From Bacteroidota bacterium (GTDB lineage Bacteria > Bacteroidota > Bacteroidia > Chitinophagales > Saprospiraceae), in assembly GCA_017858735.1 (NCBI GenBank), contig JAFMBH010000017.1, positions 1-52,897 of the forward strand: 52,897 nt of DNA. Reading direction: 5' to 3'. Made by a program: the position numbers and the translations under genes. Shown piece by piece: positions 25,389-34,058 of the stretch. The notes beneath the pieces were generated by a model, which worked only from the letters and a program-made list of their open reading frames with translations, did no database searches and was not told the DNA's origin. The number at the start of each line of letters is the position of its first letter. The stretch's first letter is position 1.

Positions 25389-26916
25389 GAGATATATTAC
25401 CCTTATTATTCTATCGTTCATTTTTAATGACCTTTCTGCTCAAAAACAAAAGCAACCAAATATCATATTCATTTTAGCAGATGATTTAGGTTATGGCGAT
25501 CTGGGAATATATGGACAAAAATTAATTGAGACCCCACATATAGACGCGCTGGCTAAAGGAGGCTTAAAATTTAATCAATTTTATTCTGGTGCCCCAGTTT
25601 GTGCACCCGCGAGATACACCTTATTGACAGGAAAGCATACCGGCCATTCTTTTATTAGGGGGAATGATGAATGGGGTTCAAGAGGAGATGTATGGAGTTT
25701 TGCCTCCATGCTGGAAAATCCAAGGCTTGAGGGTCAATATCCTATACCGGATAGTACTTTTACTATACCTGAAATGCTAAAAAGTAAGGGATATACCTCT
25801 GCTGCTGTTGGGAAATGGGGCTTAGGTGCGCCGGAAACGGAAGGTTTACCAACCAGACAAGGTTTTGATTTTTTCTATGGCTACAATTGCCAACGATGGG
25901 CACATACGTACTATCCTCCTTTTTTGTGGAAAAACGAAAAAAGAGTTTCCCTTGGTAATCCTTTAATGCTGGCTGCACAAAAATGGAAAGTTGGTGTTGA
26001 TTCAACCAGAGAAGAAAATTATGCTCCTTTTGTTGGGCTGGAATATGCTCCTGAATCAATGTTAAAGGAGGCTGTTCAATATATAGAGACCAATAAAAAC
26101 AACCCATTTTTTCTTTATTTTGCTTCACCTATACCTCATGCAGGGTTACAGGCACCAAAGCGTTGGATTGATTATTATCAGAAAAAACTCGGAAAGGAGG
26201 ATCCCTATTTAGGCAACAAAGGATATGTTCCAGCCTACGCTCCTAAAGCCACCTATGCTGCCATGATTTCCTATCTGGACGAACAAGTCGGTACTTTGGT
26301 AACCACCTTAAAAGCATTGGGATTATATGAAAACACATTAATCATCTTCACCAGCGACAATGGCCCAACCTACGCCGGAGGAGTTGATGCCGCCTATTTT
26401 AATTCAGCAGGACCATTCCTGGAACATCCTGATCGAATAAAAGGATCTGTCTTTGAGGGAGGTATTCGTGTACCATTCATCGCTCATTGGCCTACAAAAA
26501 TTAAAGCAGGCGTAATTTCAGAACACATTGGGTATTTTCCAGATATTTTTCCCACATTTTCCGAACTGGTAGGTACAAAAACCCCAGCCAATACAGATGG
26601 CATCTCCATTTTACCAACCTTAACGAATAAGGGCAAACAAAGAGCGCATCCCTGGCTATATTGGGAATTTCCCGAGTATGGAGGACAACAGGCCATACGC
26701 CAGGGTGATTGGAAAATGATTCGACTTAAATTACACAAGGAAGATGGTAAACCAGCTCTTTATAACCTGGCAAATGACCCAAAAGAAGCCATTGACTTAA
26801 GCCAACAATTTCCGGAAAAGGTTTCTGAATTGAATAAAATTATTATTTCTCAACACGTAGAATCTGAAAATAAAAAATTCAGAATTAGCCGATTGGGAGA
26901 TACAATTAATCCATAA
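25387..26916 (+). CDS. Exported arylsulfatase (formylglycine-dependent)
   Basis: The 509-residue enzyme has a signal peptide (1-18, ending LSAQ), the metal-binding start NIIFILADDLGYGDLG (about 25-40), and the formylglycine site CAPAR at 72-76 followed by YTLLTGKHTGHS. GKWGLG, the HAGLQAP segment and LIIFTSDNGP supply further active-site residues. The C-terminal part includes GGIRVPFIAHWP and a small subdomain with WKMIRLK. It belongs to the arylsulfatase A-like group and is clearly different from the sulfatase at 19061-20422 (different length and motif text). It lies 14 bp before a formylglycine-generating enzyme gene, which suggests an enzyme-plus-maturase operon. A strong inverted repeat covers its start. 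Confidence 0.93.
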   Translation: MRYITLIILSFIFNDLSAQKQKQPNIIFILADDLGYGDLGIYGQKLIETPHIDALAKGGLKFNQFYSGAPVCAPARYTLLTGKHTGHSFIRGNDEWGSRGDVWSFASMLENPRLEGQYPIPDSTFTIPEMLKSKGYTSAAVGKWGLGAPETEGLPTRQGFDFFYGYNCQRWAHTYYPPFLWKNEKRVSLGNPLMLAAQKWKVGVDSTREENYAPFVGLEYAPESMLKEAVQYIETNKNNPFFLYFASPIPHAGLQAPKRWIDYYQKKLGKEDPYLGNKGYVPAYAPKATYAAMISYLDEQVGTLVTTLKALGLYENTLIIFTSDNGPTYAGGVDAAYFNSAGPFLEHPDRIKGSVFEGGIRVPFIAHWPTKIKAGVISEHIGYFPDIFPTFSELVGTKTPANTDGISILPTLTNKGKQRAHPWLYWEFPEYGGQQAIRQGDWKMIRLKLHKEDGKPALYNLANDPKEAIDLSQQFPEKVSELNKIIISQHVESENKKFRISRLGDTINP

Positions 26917-26930
26917 TTATTAAGACATCC

Positions 26931-28088
26931 ATGAAAAATATTGCGCTTTTACTTCTTTGTTTGGTTTTATTTCAATGTAAAAATGACACAAAAGAAACTA
27001 TTGAAAAAGAAACTGTATCGACAGCATTACCCATGTGCCATCAAGGTATTCCAGGGGAAGAAGCCATACAAAAAAAATGGATGGAAGAAATAAATGAGAT
27101 AAAACCTGATGCAAAAATGGCAAAGGAAACCGACGGGATGGTATTCATTCCCGAAGGAACCTATACCAGAGGGGCTACCGAATACCCAGCAGAAAGAAAT
27201 CAAACCGAAGGAAGTTTGCCCAGAAAGGATGAGTATCCTCTCAATAAAATTAACATACCCTCATTTTATATGGACGCTCATGAGGTCACAAACAAAGAGT
27301 TTGAAAAATTTGTCAAGGCCACTGGATGGATAACCATTGCAGAAAGACCCATTGATATTAATGAAATAGCTAAACAAATGCCACCTGGCACTCCCCTACC
27401 TGATCCTGAAACATTAAAACCAGGATCATTGGTTTTTAAGGAAGTCTCTCCAGAGGAAAATCATTTTTCAGAATGGTGGACATTTACAGCAGGAGCCAAC
27501 TGGAAACATCCACAAGGGCCTGGTAGCATGTACAAAGCAGATCATCCTGTGGTTCATGTGAGTTGGTATGACGCCATGGCCTATTGTAAATGGTCGGGTA
27601 AAAGGTTACCAACTGAGTCTGAATGGGAATATGCAGGAAGGGGCGGAAGTGAGTCAGCATTATATGCCTGGGGGAATAGTGCACCAGGTCAGGAGAAATC
27701 ACAGGGAAATTATTGGCAGGGGGTCTTTCCTAATAAAAATACAGGGGAAGACGGGTACCTGAAAACCAGTCCAGTTGGAACATTCAAACCCAATGAGTAT
27801 GGATTATATGATATGAGCGGAAATGTATGGGAATGGTGTAACGATTGGTATCATTGGTATGCCTATACATGTGATTCCGAAAGTGAATTATTGGAAAACC
27901 CAAGTGGTCCGTCCAAAAGTTTTGATCCTTCTTTTCCAAATACAGCACAAAAAACAATGCGCGGCGGTTCCTTTCTTTGCAATGATTCTTACTGCGCAGG
28001 TTACAGAGTAGCAGCCAGAATGAAATCAAGTCCAGATACAGGTTCAGAACATACTGGATTTCGCTGTGTAAAATCAGGTAATTACTAA
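26931..28088 (+). CDS. Formylglycine-generating enzyme (SUMF1/FGE family), exported
   Basis: FGE oxidises the active-site Cys of sulfatases to formylglycine using oxygen. The 385-residue product has an N-terminal hydrophobic signal with a likely lipid-bearing Cys at residue 16 (VLFQC). The FGE fold begins at about residue 68 (GMVFIPEGTYTRGA) and continues with YPLNKINIPSFYMDAHEVTN, the VVHVSWYDAMAYCKWSGKRL stretch and GLYDMSGNVWEW. Near the end, SFLCNDSYC holds both redox cysteines of true copper-dependent FGE, followed by RVAARMKSSPDT and TGFRC. Keeping both cysteines separates it from the many non-catalytic SUMF1-like lipoproteins (such as GldK). It sits 14 bp after the arylsulfatase gene. 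Confidence 0.9.
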   Translation: MKNIALLLLCLVLFQCKNDTKETIEKETVSTALPMCHQGIPGEEAIQKKWMEEINEIKPDAKMAKETDGMVFIPEGTYTRGATEYPAERNQTEGSLPRKDEYPLNKINIPSFYMDAHEVTNKEFEKFVKATGWITIAERPIDINEIAKQMPPGTPLPDPETLKPGSLVFKEVSPEENHFSEWWTFTAGANWKHPQGPGSMYKADHPVVHVSWYDAMAYCKWSGKRLPTESEWEYAGRGGSESALYAWGNSAPGQEKSQGNYWQGVFPNKNTGEDGYLKTSPVGTFKPNEYGLYDMSGNVWEWCNDWYHWYAYTCDSESELLENPSGPSKSFDPSFPNTAQKTMRGGSFLCNDSYCAGYRVAARMKSSPDTGSEHTGFRCVKSGNY

Positions 28089-28148
28089 TGGTTTTTTCTT
28101 ATTTTTAAAGAATCTAATTTTAAAATAGGCGGTTTTGTAAGATTTTTA

Positions 28149-28178
28149 TTGTAAAAAAGGTAAAAAAACTTACATTTA
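28149..28178 (+). promoter_or_regulatory. Promoter of the 2-oxoacid oxidoreductase operon
   Basis: TTG (28149-28151), 19 bp, then TACATTTA (28171-28178): the -7 is one base from TAnnTTTG and the spacing to the -33 TTG is canonical. It lies 25 bp before the start codon at 28204. Confidence 0.6.
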
Positions 28179-28203
28179 CAAAAACACCTGTCAAAATAGA
28201 TTC

Positions 28204-29973
28204 ATGCAACCAACCGACATTAAAGACCCGGAATACTTTCACAAAGTAGTAGATTGCCAGTATGCCTGTCCTGCACATACCCCAGTTCCAGAATATATTC
28301 GCCTTATTTCGCAAGAAAAATACACCGAGGCTTACATGATTAACTGGGAATCCAATGTATTCCCCGGCGTTTTAGGAAGGACCTGCGACAGACCCTGCGA
28401 ACCAGCTTGCAGAAGAGGTAGAATTGAGGAGGAACCGGTGGCTATTTGTCGTTTAAAAAGAGTGGCAGCCGATAATAAAGGTGAAGTGAAACCATTTATG
28501 CCTCAGGGACCTTTTTCTTTCAATGGTAAGAAAATCGCTTTAGTTGGCGGTGGGCCTGCCTCTTTAACCGTAGCCAGAGATCTTGCTCCTTTAGGTTATG
28601 AAATCCATTTATTCGATGAGCAATTTAAAGGAGGAGGATTCATGAGGAGTCAAATTCCTTCCTTTCGATTACCTGAATCGGTACTAGATGAAGAAGTAAA
28701 TTATATCCTTGATCTTGGTATTCACACTCATTTTAACCATTTTGTACATAGTCTGGAGGAGCTATTGTCACAAGAATATGATGCAGTATTTGTGGGAACT
28801 GGCGCTCCAAAAGGAAGGGATTTACCCGATTTGCCCGGGCGAAATGAAGGTGCAAAAAATATTCATATTGGCATTAACTGGTTGGCAAATGTTGCTTTTG
28901 AACATACTACCAACATTGGAAAAAAGGTCATTGTGCTCGGTGGAGGAAATACAGCCATGGATTGCTGCAGGACGTCAAGAAGACTTGGCGGAGAATCTGT
29001 AAAAGTAGTAGTAAGGAGCCCATATACCGAAATGAAAGCCTCTCCCTGGGAAAAGGAAGATGCTATGCATGAGGATATTCCCATTGTAGATAATCATGTT
29101 CCCATTGAATTTGTCGTGGAAGATGGCGTCTTGAAAGGAATGAATTTTGAGAAAGTAACGCCCATTATTGAAAATGGAAAGAGAAAACTAGTGCCAACTG
29201 GTGAACCTCTTGTTTTTATTGAAGCTGATGATGTTTTAATTGCTATTGGTCAGGAAAATAGTTTCCCATGGATTGAAAGGAGTGCTGGCATTGACTTTGA
29301 CAAATGGGGTATGCCTGTTGTGGATACTTTAACACACGCAACATCTCATCCAAAAGTATTCTTCGGTGGTGATGCTGCATGGGGACCTAAAAATGTTATA
29401 ACTGCCGTTGCACATGGTCATCAGGCAGCTATTTCAATAGATTTGTTTTGCAGAAATTTACCCTTAACTCAAAGACCCTCCCCTTTTGTTAATTTAGTAA
29501 GTCAAAAAATGGGCTTACATGAGTGGGCTTATGAGAGTGATGTAGTTAATGATGTAAGGTACACTGTAGCTCAGGCTGATAAAAAAATCACCTTAAGTAA
29601 TCGAAAAACAGAAGTTGAGCTGGGATTTACTAAACATGAAGGTTGTAAAGAAGCAGAAAGATGTTTGAATTGTGATATCCAAACCGTTTTCGTTGAAGAT
29701 AAATGTATTGAATGTGATGCCTGTGTTGATATTTGTCCAACCACTTGTATCACCTTCATTGACAATGCAGAAGAAGATGCATTGAGACAATTATTGAATA
29801 TGCCAGCCTTAAATACCTCTCAGGACTTATATGTTTCTGCACCGCTTAAAACTAAAAGAGTCATGGTTAAAGACGAGGATGTTTGTCTTCATTGCGGTTT
29901 ATGTGCAGAAAGATGCCCTACCTCAGCATGGGACATGCATAAATTTTTATACAAAGTGACTAAAGCAGGATAA
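28204..29973 (+). CDS. GltD-like FAD/NAD(P) oxidoreductase with C-terminal 2[4Fe-4S] ferredoxin domain
   Basis: The 589-residue protein resembles the glutamate synthase small subunit. The N-terminal iron-sulfur part (about 10-90) has CQYACPAHTPVPEYI and CDRPCEPACRRG. The FAD-binding GGGPASLTVARDL motif lies near 115. A second Rossmann motif VIVLGGGNTAMDCCRTS for NAD(P) lies near 240. GGDAAWGPKNVITAVAHGH follows near the end of the FAD part. A C-terminal ferredoxin domain has CIECDACVDICP and CLHCGLCAERCP, each a [4Fe-4S] motif. The role is probably to pass electrons between NAD(P)H and the 2-oxoacid oxidoreductase encoded by the next two genes. It is 9 bp upstream of korA and is the first gene of the operon. 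Confidence 0.88.
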   Translation: MQPTDIKDPEYFHKVVDCQYACPAHTPVPEYIRLISQEKYTEAYMINWESNVFPGVLGRTCDRPCEPACRRGRIEEEPVAICRLKRVAADNKGEVKPFMPQGPFSFNGKKIALVGGGPASLTVARDLAPLGYEIHLFDEQFKGGGFMRSQIPSFRLPESVLDEEVNYILDLGIHTHFNHFVHSLEELLSQEYDAVFVGTGAPKGRDLPDLPGRNEGAKNIHIGINWLANVAFEHTTNIGKKVIVLGGGNTAMDCCRTSRRLGGESVKVVVRSPYTEMKASPWEKEDAMHEDIPIVDNHVPIEFVVEDGVLKGMNFEKVTPIIENGKRKLVPTGEPLVFIEADDVLIAIGQENSFPWIERSAGIDFDKWGMPVVDTLTHATSHPKVFFGGDAAWGPKNVITAVAHGHQAAISIDLFCRNLPLTQRPSPFVNLVSQKMGLHEWAYESDVVNDVRYTVAQADKKITLSNRKTEVELGFTKHEGCKEAERCLNCDIQTVFVEDKCIECDACVDICPTTCITFIDNAEEDALRQLLNMPALNTSQDLYVSAPLKTKRVMVKDEDVCLHCGLCAERCPTSAWDMHKFLYKVTKAG

Positions 29974-29982
29974 TTTCAGAGT

Positions 29983-31809
29983 ATGTCAGATAAATTAAAA
30001 ATAAATGACTTTGTTGTCAGATTCGCCAATGTGAATGGAACAGGGTCAGCCAGTGCCAATTTACTTTTTTGCAAGGCCATTTTTAGAATGGGTATACCCG
30101 TTACGCCAAAAAATATTTTTCCTTCTAATATACAAGGTTTACCAACCTGGTACGAGGTAAGGGTTAGTGAAAAAGGATATTTAGGCCGACGGGATGGTAT
30201 TGATCTAATGGTTGCAGTTAATGCACAAAGTATGGAGGCCGATATAAAAAGTGTTCGTCCAGGGGGTTATTTACTATATGATAGCAGTAAAAAATTACCA
30301 GATCATTATAGAAGGGATGATATACATTTTATTCCCATTCCTCTTATGGAGATTTGTAATGAAACCTATACTGATGCCAGACTCAGATTATTATTTAAAA
30401 ATATCATCTATGTTGGAGCCTTGGCAGAATTGATGCAATTTGATTTTTCTGTGTTTGAATCTTTATTGGGAGACCAATTCAAAGGAAAGGAAAAGTTAAT
30501 TGCACCCAATTTAAATGCCCTGAAATTAGGTTCAGATTTTATAAAAGCAAATTACAAGAGCACTTTTGATTTAAAAGTTGAAAGAAGAGATTTACTCAAG
30601 GATGCCATTATGACGGATGGAAATAGTGCCTGTGGATTGGGAGCTATTTATGGAGGTGCAACTTTTGCGGCCTGGTACCCGATAACACCTTCTACCTCGG
30701 TAGTTGAAGCTTTTATGGAATATGCCGATGAATTTAGAGAAGAAAAGGAAACGGGCAAACGAAAAGTTGCCATTATACAGGCAGAAGATGAATTAGCTGC
30801 CATTGGCATGGTGATTGGTGCCAATTGGAATGGAGCCAGAGCCTTTACCGCAACAAGTGGTCCCGGTTTATCCCTAATGAATGAATTCCTTGGTTTGGCT
30901 TATTTTGCTGAAATTCCTTTAGTACTCATTGATGTGCAACGAACGGGGCCATCAACAGGTATGCCAACGAGAACCCAACAGTCCGATATTTTAGAAGCAG
31001 CGTATGCTTCTCATGGAGATACCAAACATATTTTATTATTCCCATCCACACCAAAAGAATGTTTTGACTTTACAGCAACCGCATTTGATCTTTCAGAGCA
31101 ATTGCAAACGCCCGTTATTCTCATGACAGATTTGGATTTAGGTATGAACGATCATGTTTCACCCCCATTTTCATGGGATGATTCTAAAGAATACCAAAGA
31201 GGAAAAGTCCTTGATTATGATGATTTAGAAGAAATTCAGCGATTTGGCAGATATTTGGATGTTGATAATGATGGAATCACCTATAGAACAATACCAGGCA
31301 CTCACCCAACAAAAGGATCTTTCTTTACAAGAGGAACTTCAAGGGATGAATATGCTGCCTACACGGAAAATAGTCCTGCATATCAAAGAAATATGGATCG
31401 ATTGGTCAAAAAATGGATTACAGCCAGAGATTATGTACCTTCTTCTCAACTTTACCAAAACCAACATTCGTCGGAATACGGTATATTGTTTTTTGGCACT
31501 TCCCAGTATTCAGCCGAAGAAGCAATGGATGACTTAAAAGAGAACCATCATAAAATCGATGGCCTTCGCATAAAATCATTCCCCTTTGACCAGCTAGCTA
31601 TTGATTTTCTTCAAAATCATAGATACATTTTCATTGTAGAGCAAAATAGAGATGCTCAAATGAAAAGCCTTATTATGATTGAACTGGGAATATCCTCTGA
31701 AAAGCTCATTTCCGTTTTAAATTACGATGGATTACCTATAACAGCCACGAATATTGTTCATCAGATTACTCATTCATTAGAAAGAGTAGAAAAATATACC
31801 ACTGTATGA
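29983..31809 (+). CDS. korA: 2-oxoacid:ferredoxin oxidoreductase, fused gamma-alpha subunit
   Basis: This 608-residue subunit combines the gamma domain (about 1-190, NGTGSASANLLFCKAIF) and the alpha domain (about 205-600, GLGAIYGGATFAAWYPITPSTS, AEDELAAIGMVIGANWNGAR and TATSGPGLSLM). With the beta subunit it oxidatively decarboxylates a 2-oxoacid to an acyl-CoA and reduces ferredoxin, or runs in reverse to fix CO2. The YPITPSTS wording and fused layout fit 2-oxoglutarate oxidoreductase (Kor) best, but pyruvate or a branched 2-oxoacid cannot be excluded. The beta gene overlaps its stop by 4 bp (ATGA), which indicates translational coupling. Confidence 0.88.
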   Translation: MSDKLKINDFVVRFANVNGTGSASANLLFCKAIFRMGIPVTPKNIFPSNIQGLPTWYEVRVSEKGYLGRRDGIDLMVAVNAQSMEADIKSVRPGGYLLYDSSKKLPDHYRRDDIHFIPIPLMEICNETYTDARLRLLFKNIIYVGALAELMQFDFSVFESLLGDQFKGKEKLIAPNLNALKLGSDFIKANYKSTFDLKVERRDLLKDAIMTDGNSACGLGAIYGGATFAAWYPITPSTSVVEAFMEYADEFREEKETGKRKVAIIQAEDELAAIGMVIGANWNGARAFTATSGPGLSLMNEFLGLAYFAEIPLVLIDVQRTGPSTGMPTRTQQSDILEAAYASHGDTKHILLFPSTPKECFDFTATAFDLSEQLQTPVILMTDLDLGMNDHVSPPFSWDDSKEYQRGKVLDYDDLEEIQRFGRYLDVDNDGITYRTIPGTHPTKGSFFTRGTSRDEYAAYTENSPAYQRNMDRLVKKWITARDYVPSSQLYQNQHSSEYGILFFGTSQYSAEEAMDDLKENHHKIDGLRIKSFPFDQLAIDFLQNHRYIFIVEQNRDAQMKSLIMIELGISSEKLISVLNYDGLPITATNIVHQITHSLERVEKYTTV

Positions 31810-32858
31810 CCTTCATCAAACCAAAATTCAGACATCCTGATTTACCTAAGAATAAATTAGGTTACACCCTCTCCTATTACGAAGGTGCTTTATCGACCTT
31901 ATGTGCAGGTTGTGGGCATGATTCAATCAGTGCAGCCATCATACAATCAGCTTTTGAAATGAATATTGAGCCTCACAAGCTGGCCAAATTATCAGGTATT
32001 GGATGTTCATCAAAAACGCCAACTTATTTTCTTGGTAATTCACATGGATTTAATAGTGTACATGGCAGAATGCCTTCTGTCGCCACTGGAGCAAATATGG
32101 CAAATAAAGAACTACTTTATCTGGGAGTTTCCGGTGATGGTGATACTGCCTCTATTGGTATGGGTCAATTTGTCCATGTTATCCGTAGAAATCTAAAAAT
32201 GATTTACATTGTAATGAATAACGGTTGTTATGGATTAACAAAAGGGCAAGATTCCGCCACAGCTGACAATGGATCAATAAGTAAAACGGGCATTGTCAAT
32301 CAATTCCAAGCCATTGATTTATGTGGATTAGCCATTGAACTAGGTGCCACTTTTGTTGCACAAAGTTTTTCAGGCGATAAAAAGCAACTCATACCTTTAA
32401 TAAAAGCGGCAATGGCGCACAATGGATTTGCATTTATTAACGTCATTTCCCCTTGTGTAACTTTTAACAATAATAAAGGATCTACAAAATCGTATGATTT
32501 CGTAAGAGATCATTTGGAAGCCACAGGTACTTTTGATTTCGTACCAGAAATGGAGGAAATAACAACCAACTATGAATCTGGTGAAAGACATGCCATAAAA
32601 TTACACGATGGTTCTTTTTTACAATTCAACAAATTAGATAGTGATTGGGATCCTTTAGATCGCTTTTCTGCCATGAAAGCGGTTCATCAGGCAAGAGAAA
32701 AGAATGAAATCATAACAGGTCTTTTATATTTAAACCAGGTCGCTATGGATTTACATGAGCTGGTTTCCACCTGTGACCGACCATTAAACACCCTTAAAAA
32801 GGAAGATTTATGCCCTGGTAATGGTGCTTTAGCCACTATAAATGCAGGATTAAGGTAA
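31806..32858 (+). CDS. korB: 2-oxoacid:ferredoxin oxidoreductase, beta subunit (thiamine diphosphate binding)
   Basis: The 350-residue subunit binds thiamine diphosphate: CAGCGHDSISAAI early, LSGIGCSSKTPTYF, then the TPP motif GDGDTASIGMGQ (about 115) ending at VMNNGCYGLTKGQDS. Together with the fused gamma-alpha subunit it carries out the decarboxylation chemistry. Length and motifs fit the KorB type. It is the last gene of the three-gene operon and converges with the amine oxidase gene 10 bp away, with no obvious terminator between them. Confidence 0.9.
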   Translation: MTFIKPKFRHPDLPKNKLGYTLSYYEGALSTLCAGCGHDSISAAIIQSAFEMNIEPHKLAKLSGIGCSSKTPTYFLGNSHGFNSVHGRMPSVATGANMANKELLYLGVSGDGDTASIGMGQFVHVIRRNLKMIYIVMNNGCYGLTKGQDSATADNGSISKTGIVNQFQAIDLCGLAIELGATFVAQSFSGDKKQLIPLIKAAMAHNGFAFINVISPCVTFNNNKGSTKSYDFVRDHLEATGTFDFVPEMEEITTNYESGERHAIKLHDGSFLQFNKLDSDWDPLDRFSAMKAVHQAREKNEIITGLLYLNQVAMDLHELVSTCDRPLNTLKKEDLCPGNGALATINAGLR

Positions 32859-32867
32859 AAAGGGACT

Positions 32868-33938
32868 TTAAACAATGGATTTAATTTTTTCTGCCACATT
32901 GATTGCGGAAATAATAGCACCTTCCATATAACCCTCAAATTGAGTGGCTGTTTCTGTGCCAGAAAAATATAATTTACCATTCATATAGCTTTCTTGCAAG
33001 AGCGGGTGACCATTATTTTGGTGTGGCCTTTGAATTATTTGAGGACCTCCTGATATATACTCATCTGTCCACACTTTATCATCATAAGCAATGAAGTTGA
33101 GGATTTGATTTCCCAAAAGTGATGCTAATTGCTTTAAAACCAATTCCTTTCTTACTCCCTGAGAATAGGAAGAAATACCGCTATTGAGAAAACCGGTAAA
33201 ACCAAATTTTGATTCCTCAACATTTGTGTGATCATACATTTCTGTGACTATGCCAACATGGCTGTAAAGCATCCCTGAATAACCATTTTCACGCCAAAAA
33301 GCCTTTTCATATTCCAATACAAATTTTACAGATCCAGCCATCCAGGTATGAACTGTTGGTAATAATTGGCAAATATCCTTAGGTAAATCAGGTAAAAACG
33401 ATATTTTAACGCCAACCAAATGGGGAGGCATACATAAAACAACTTTATCAGCAGACCATTTCTTACCGTCTTTGGTTTCAATCAATATTTCACTTCCAAG
33501 GTCTTTGACCTGCGAAACGCTGGCATTTAAATGAATCTCAACATCATCCAATTTTTTTAATAAGGTCTTAATAATATTTTGGGTACCACCTGCTATTCTA
33601 TAAGAAGGACTTTCAGATTCCGGCACATAAAATGATTGAGCCGGCTCAAAAGATTTGGTTTGAAAGAGAGAAATACCCTTTGAAAATTGAAAAAAACGAT
33701 TTATACCCAACTCATCCAGCAAGGCTAATAAATTTTGATGAATATCGGAAAACCAGGTTGCCCCTAATTCTAAAGGCGTCTCTAACTTACCCCTTTTAGT
33801 TTGAATTCTTCCACCTAATCTACGAGAAGCCTCTAAAATAGTAACACTATACTTAGATGTCGAAAGCAAATAAGCCAGCGTCAGACCACTTAGGCCACCA
33901 CCGATGATAAAAATTCGTTTATTTGAAGGCATACTCAT
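32868..33938 (-). CDS. Flavin-containing amine oxidase / FAD-dependent oxidoreductase
   Basis: The 356-residue flavoprotein starts with the dinucleotide motif IFIIGGGLSGLTLAYLLS, followed by EASRRLGGRIQT and LELGATWF, the usual monoamine-oxidase-like opening. The C-terminal FAD motif YFSGTETATQFEGYMEGAI completes the cofactor site. The middle substrate domain is short, so the protein is about 100 residues below the common length of amine oxidases. Substrate is unknown; polyamines, carotenoid-like or other amines are possible. No signal peptide is apparent. It stands alone and converges with korB. Confidence 0.85.
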   Translation of the reverse strand: MSMPSNKRIFIIGGGLSGLTLAYLLSTSKYSVTILEASRRLGGRIQTKRGKLETPLELGATWFSDIHQNLLALLDELGINRFFQFSKGISLFQTKSFEPAQSFYVPESESPSYRIAGGTQNIIKTLLKKLDDVEIHLNASVSQVKDLGSEILIETKDGKKWSADKVVLCMPPHLVGVKISFLPDLPKDICQLLPTVHTWMAGSVKFVLEYEKAFWRENGYSGMLYSHVGIVTEMYDHTNVEESKFGFTGFLNSGISSYSQGVRKELVLKQLASLLGNQILNFIAYDDKVWTDEYISGGPQIIQRPHQNNGHPLLQESYMNGKLYFSGTETATQFEGYMEGAIISAINVAEKIKSIV

Positions 33939-33993
33939 TTATATTTTAAAAGTAAACTGTAAACCTCGTTAAAAAATGAATAGCTTGTTTATT

Positions 33994-34032
33994 AAAAAAA
34001 AGAGAGGCTATCTTTTTAGACAGCCCCCCTTT
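33994..34032 (-). terminator. Intrinsic terminator of pnp
   Basis: On the minus strand a stem with core GGCTGTCT / AGATAGCC (one G-U pair) around AAAA, extended by mismatched flanks, ends in a T8 run. It lies 27 bp after the pnp stop. The core equals that of the terminators after rnpB and tRNA-Arg. Confidence 0.82.
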
Positions 34033-34058
34033 ATAACTCGCAAAAATGAAGATTTTAA

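Noticed and set aside
25763-26128. A 121-codon minus-strand open frame
   Set aside because: It is antisense to the arylsulfatase gene and shows no domain.
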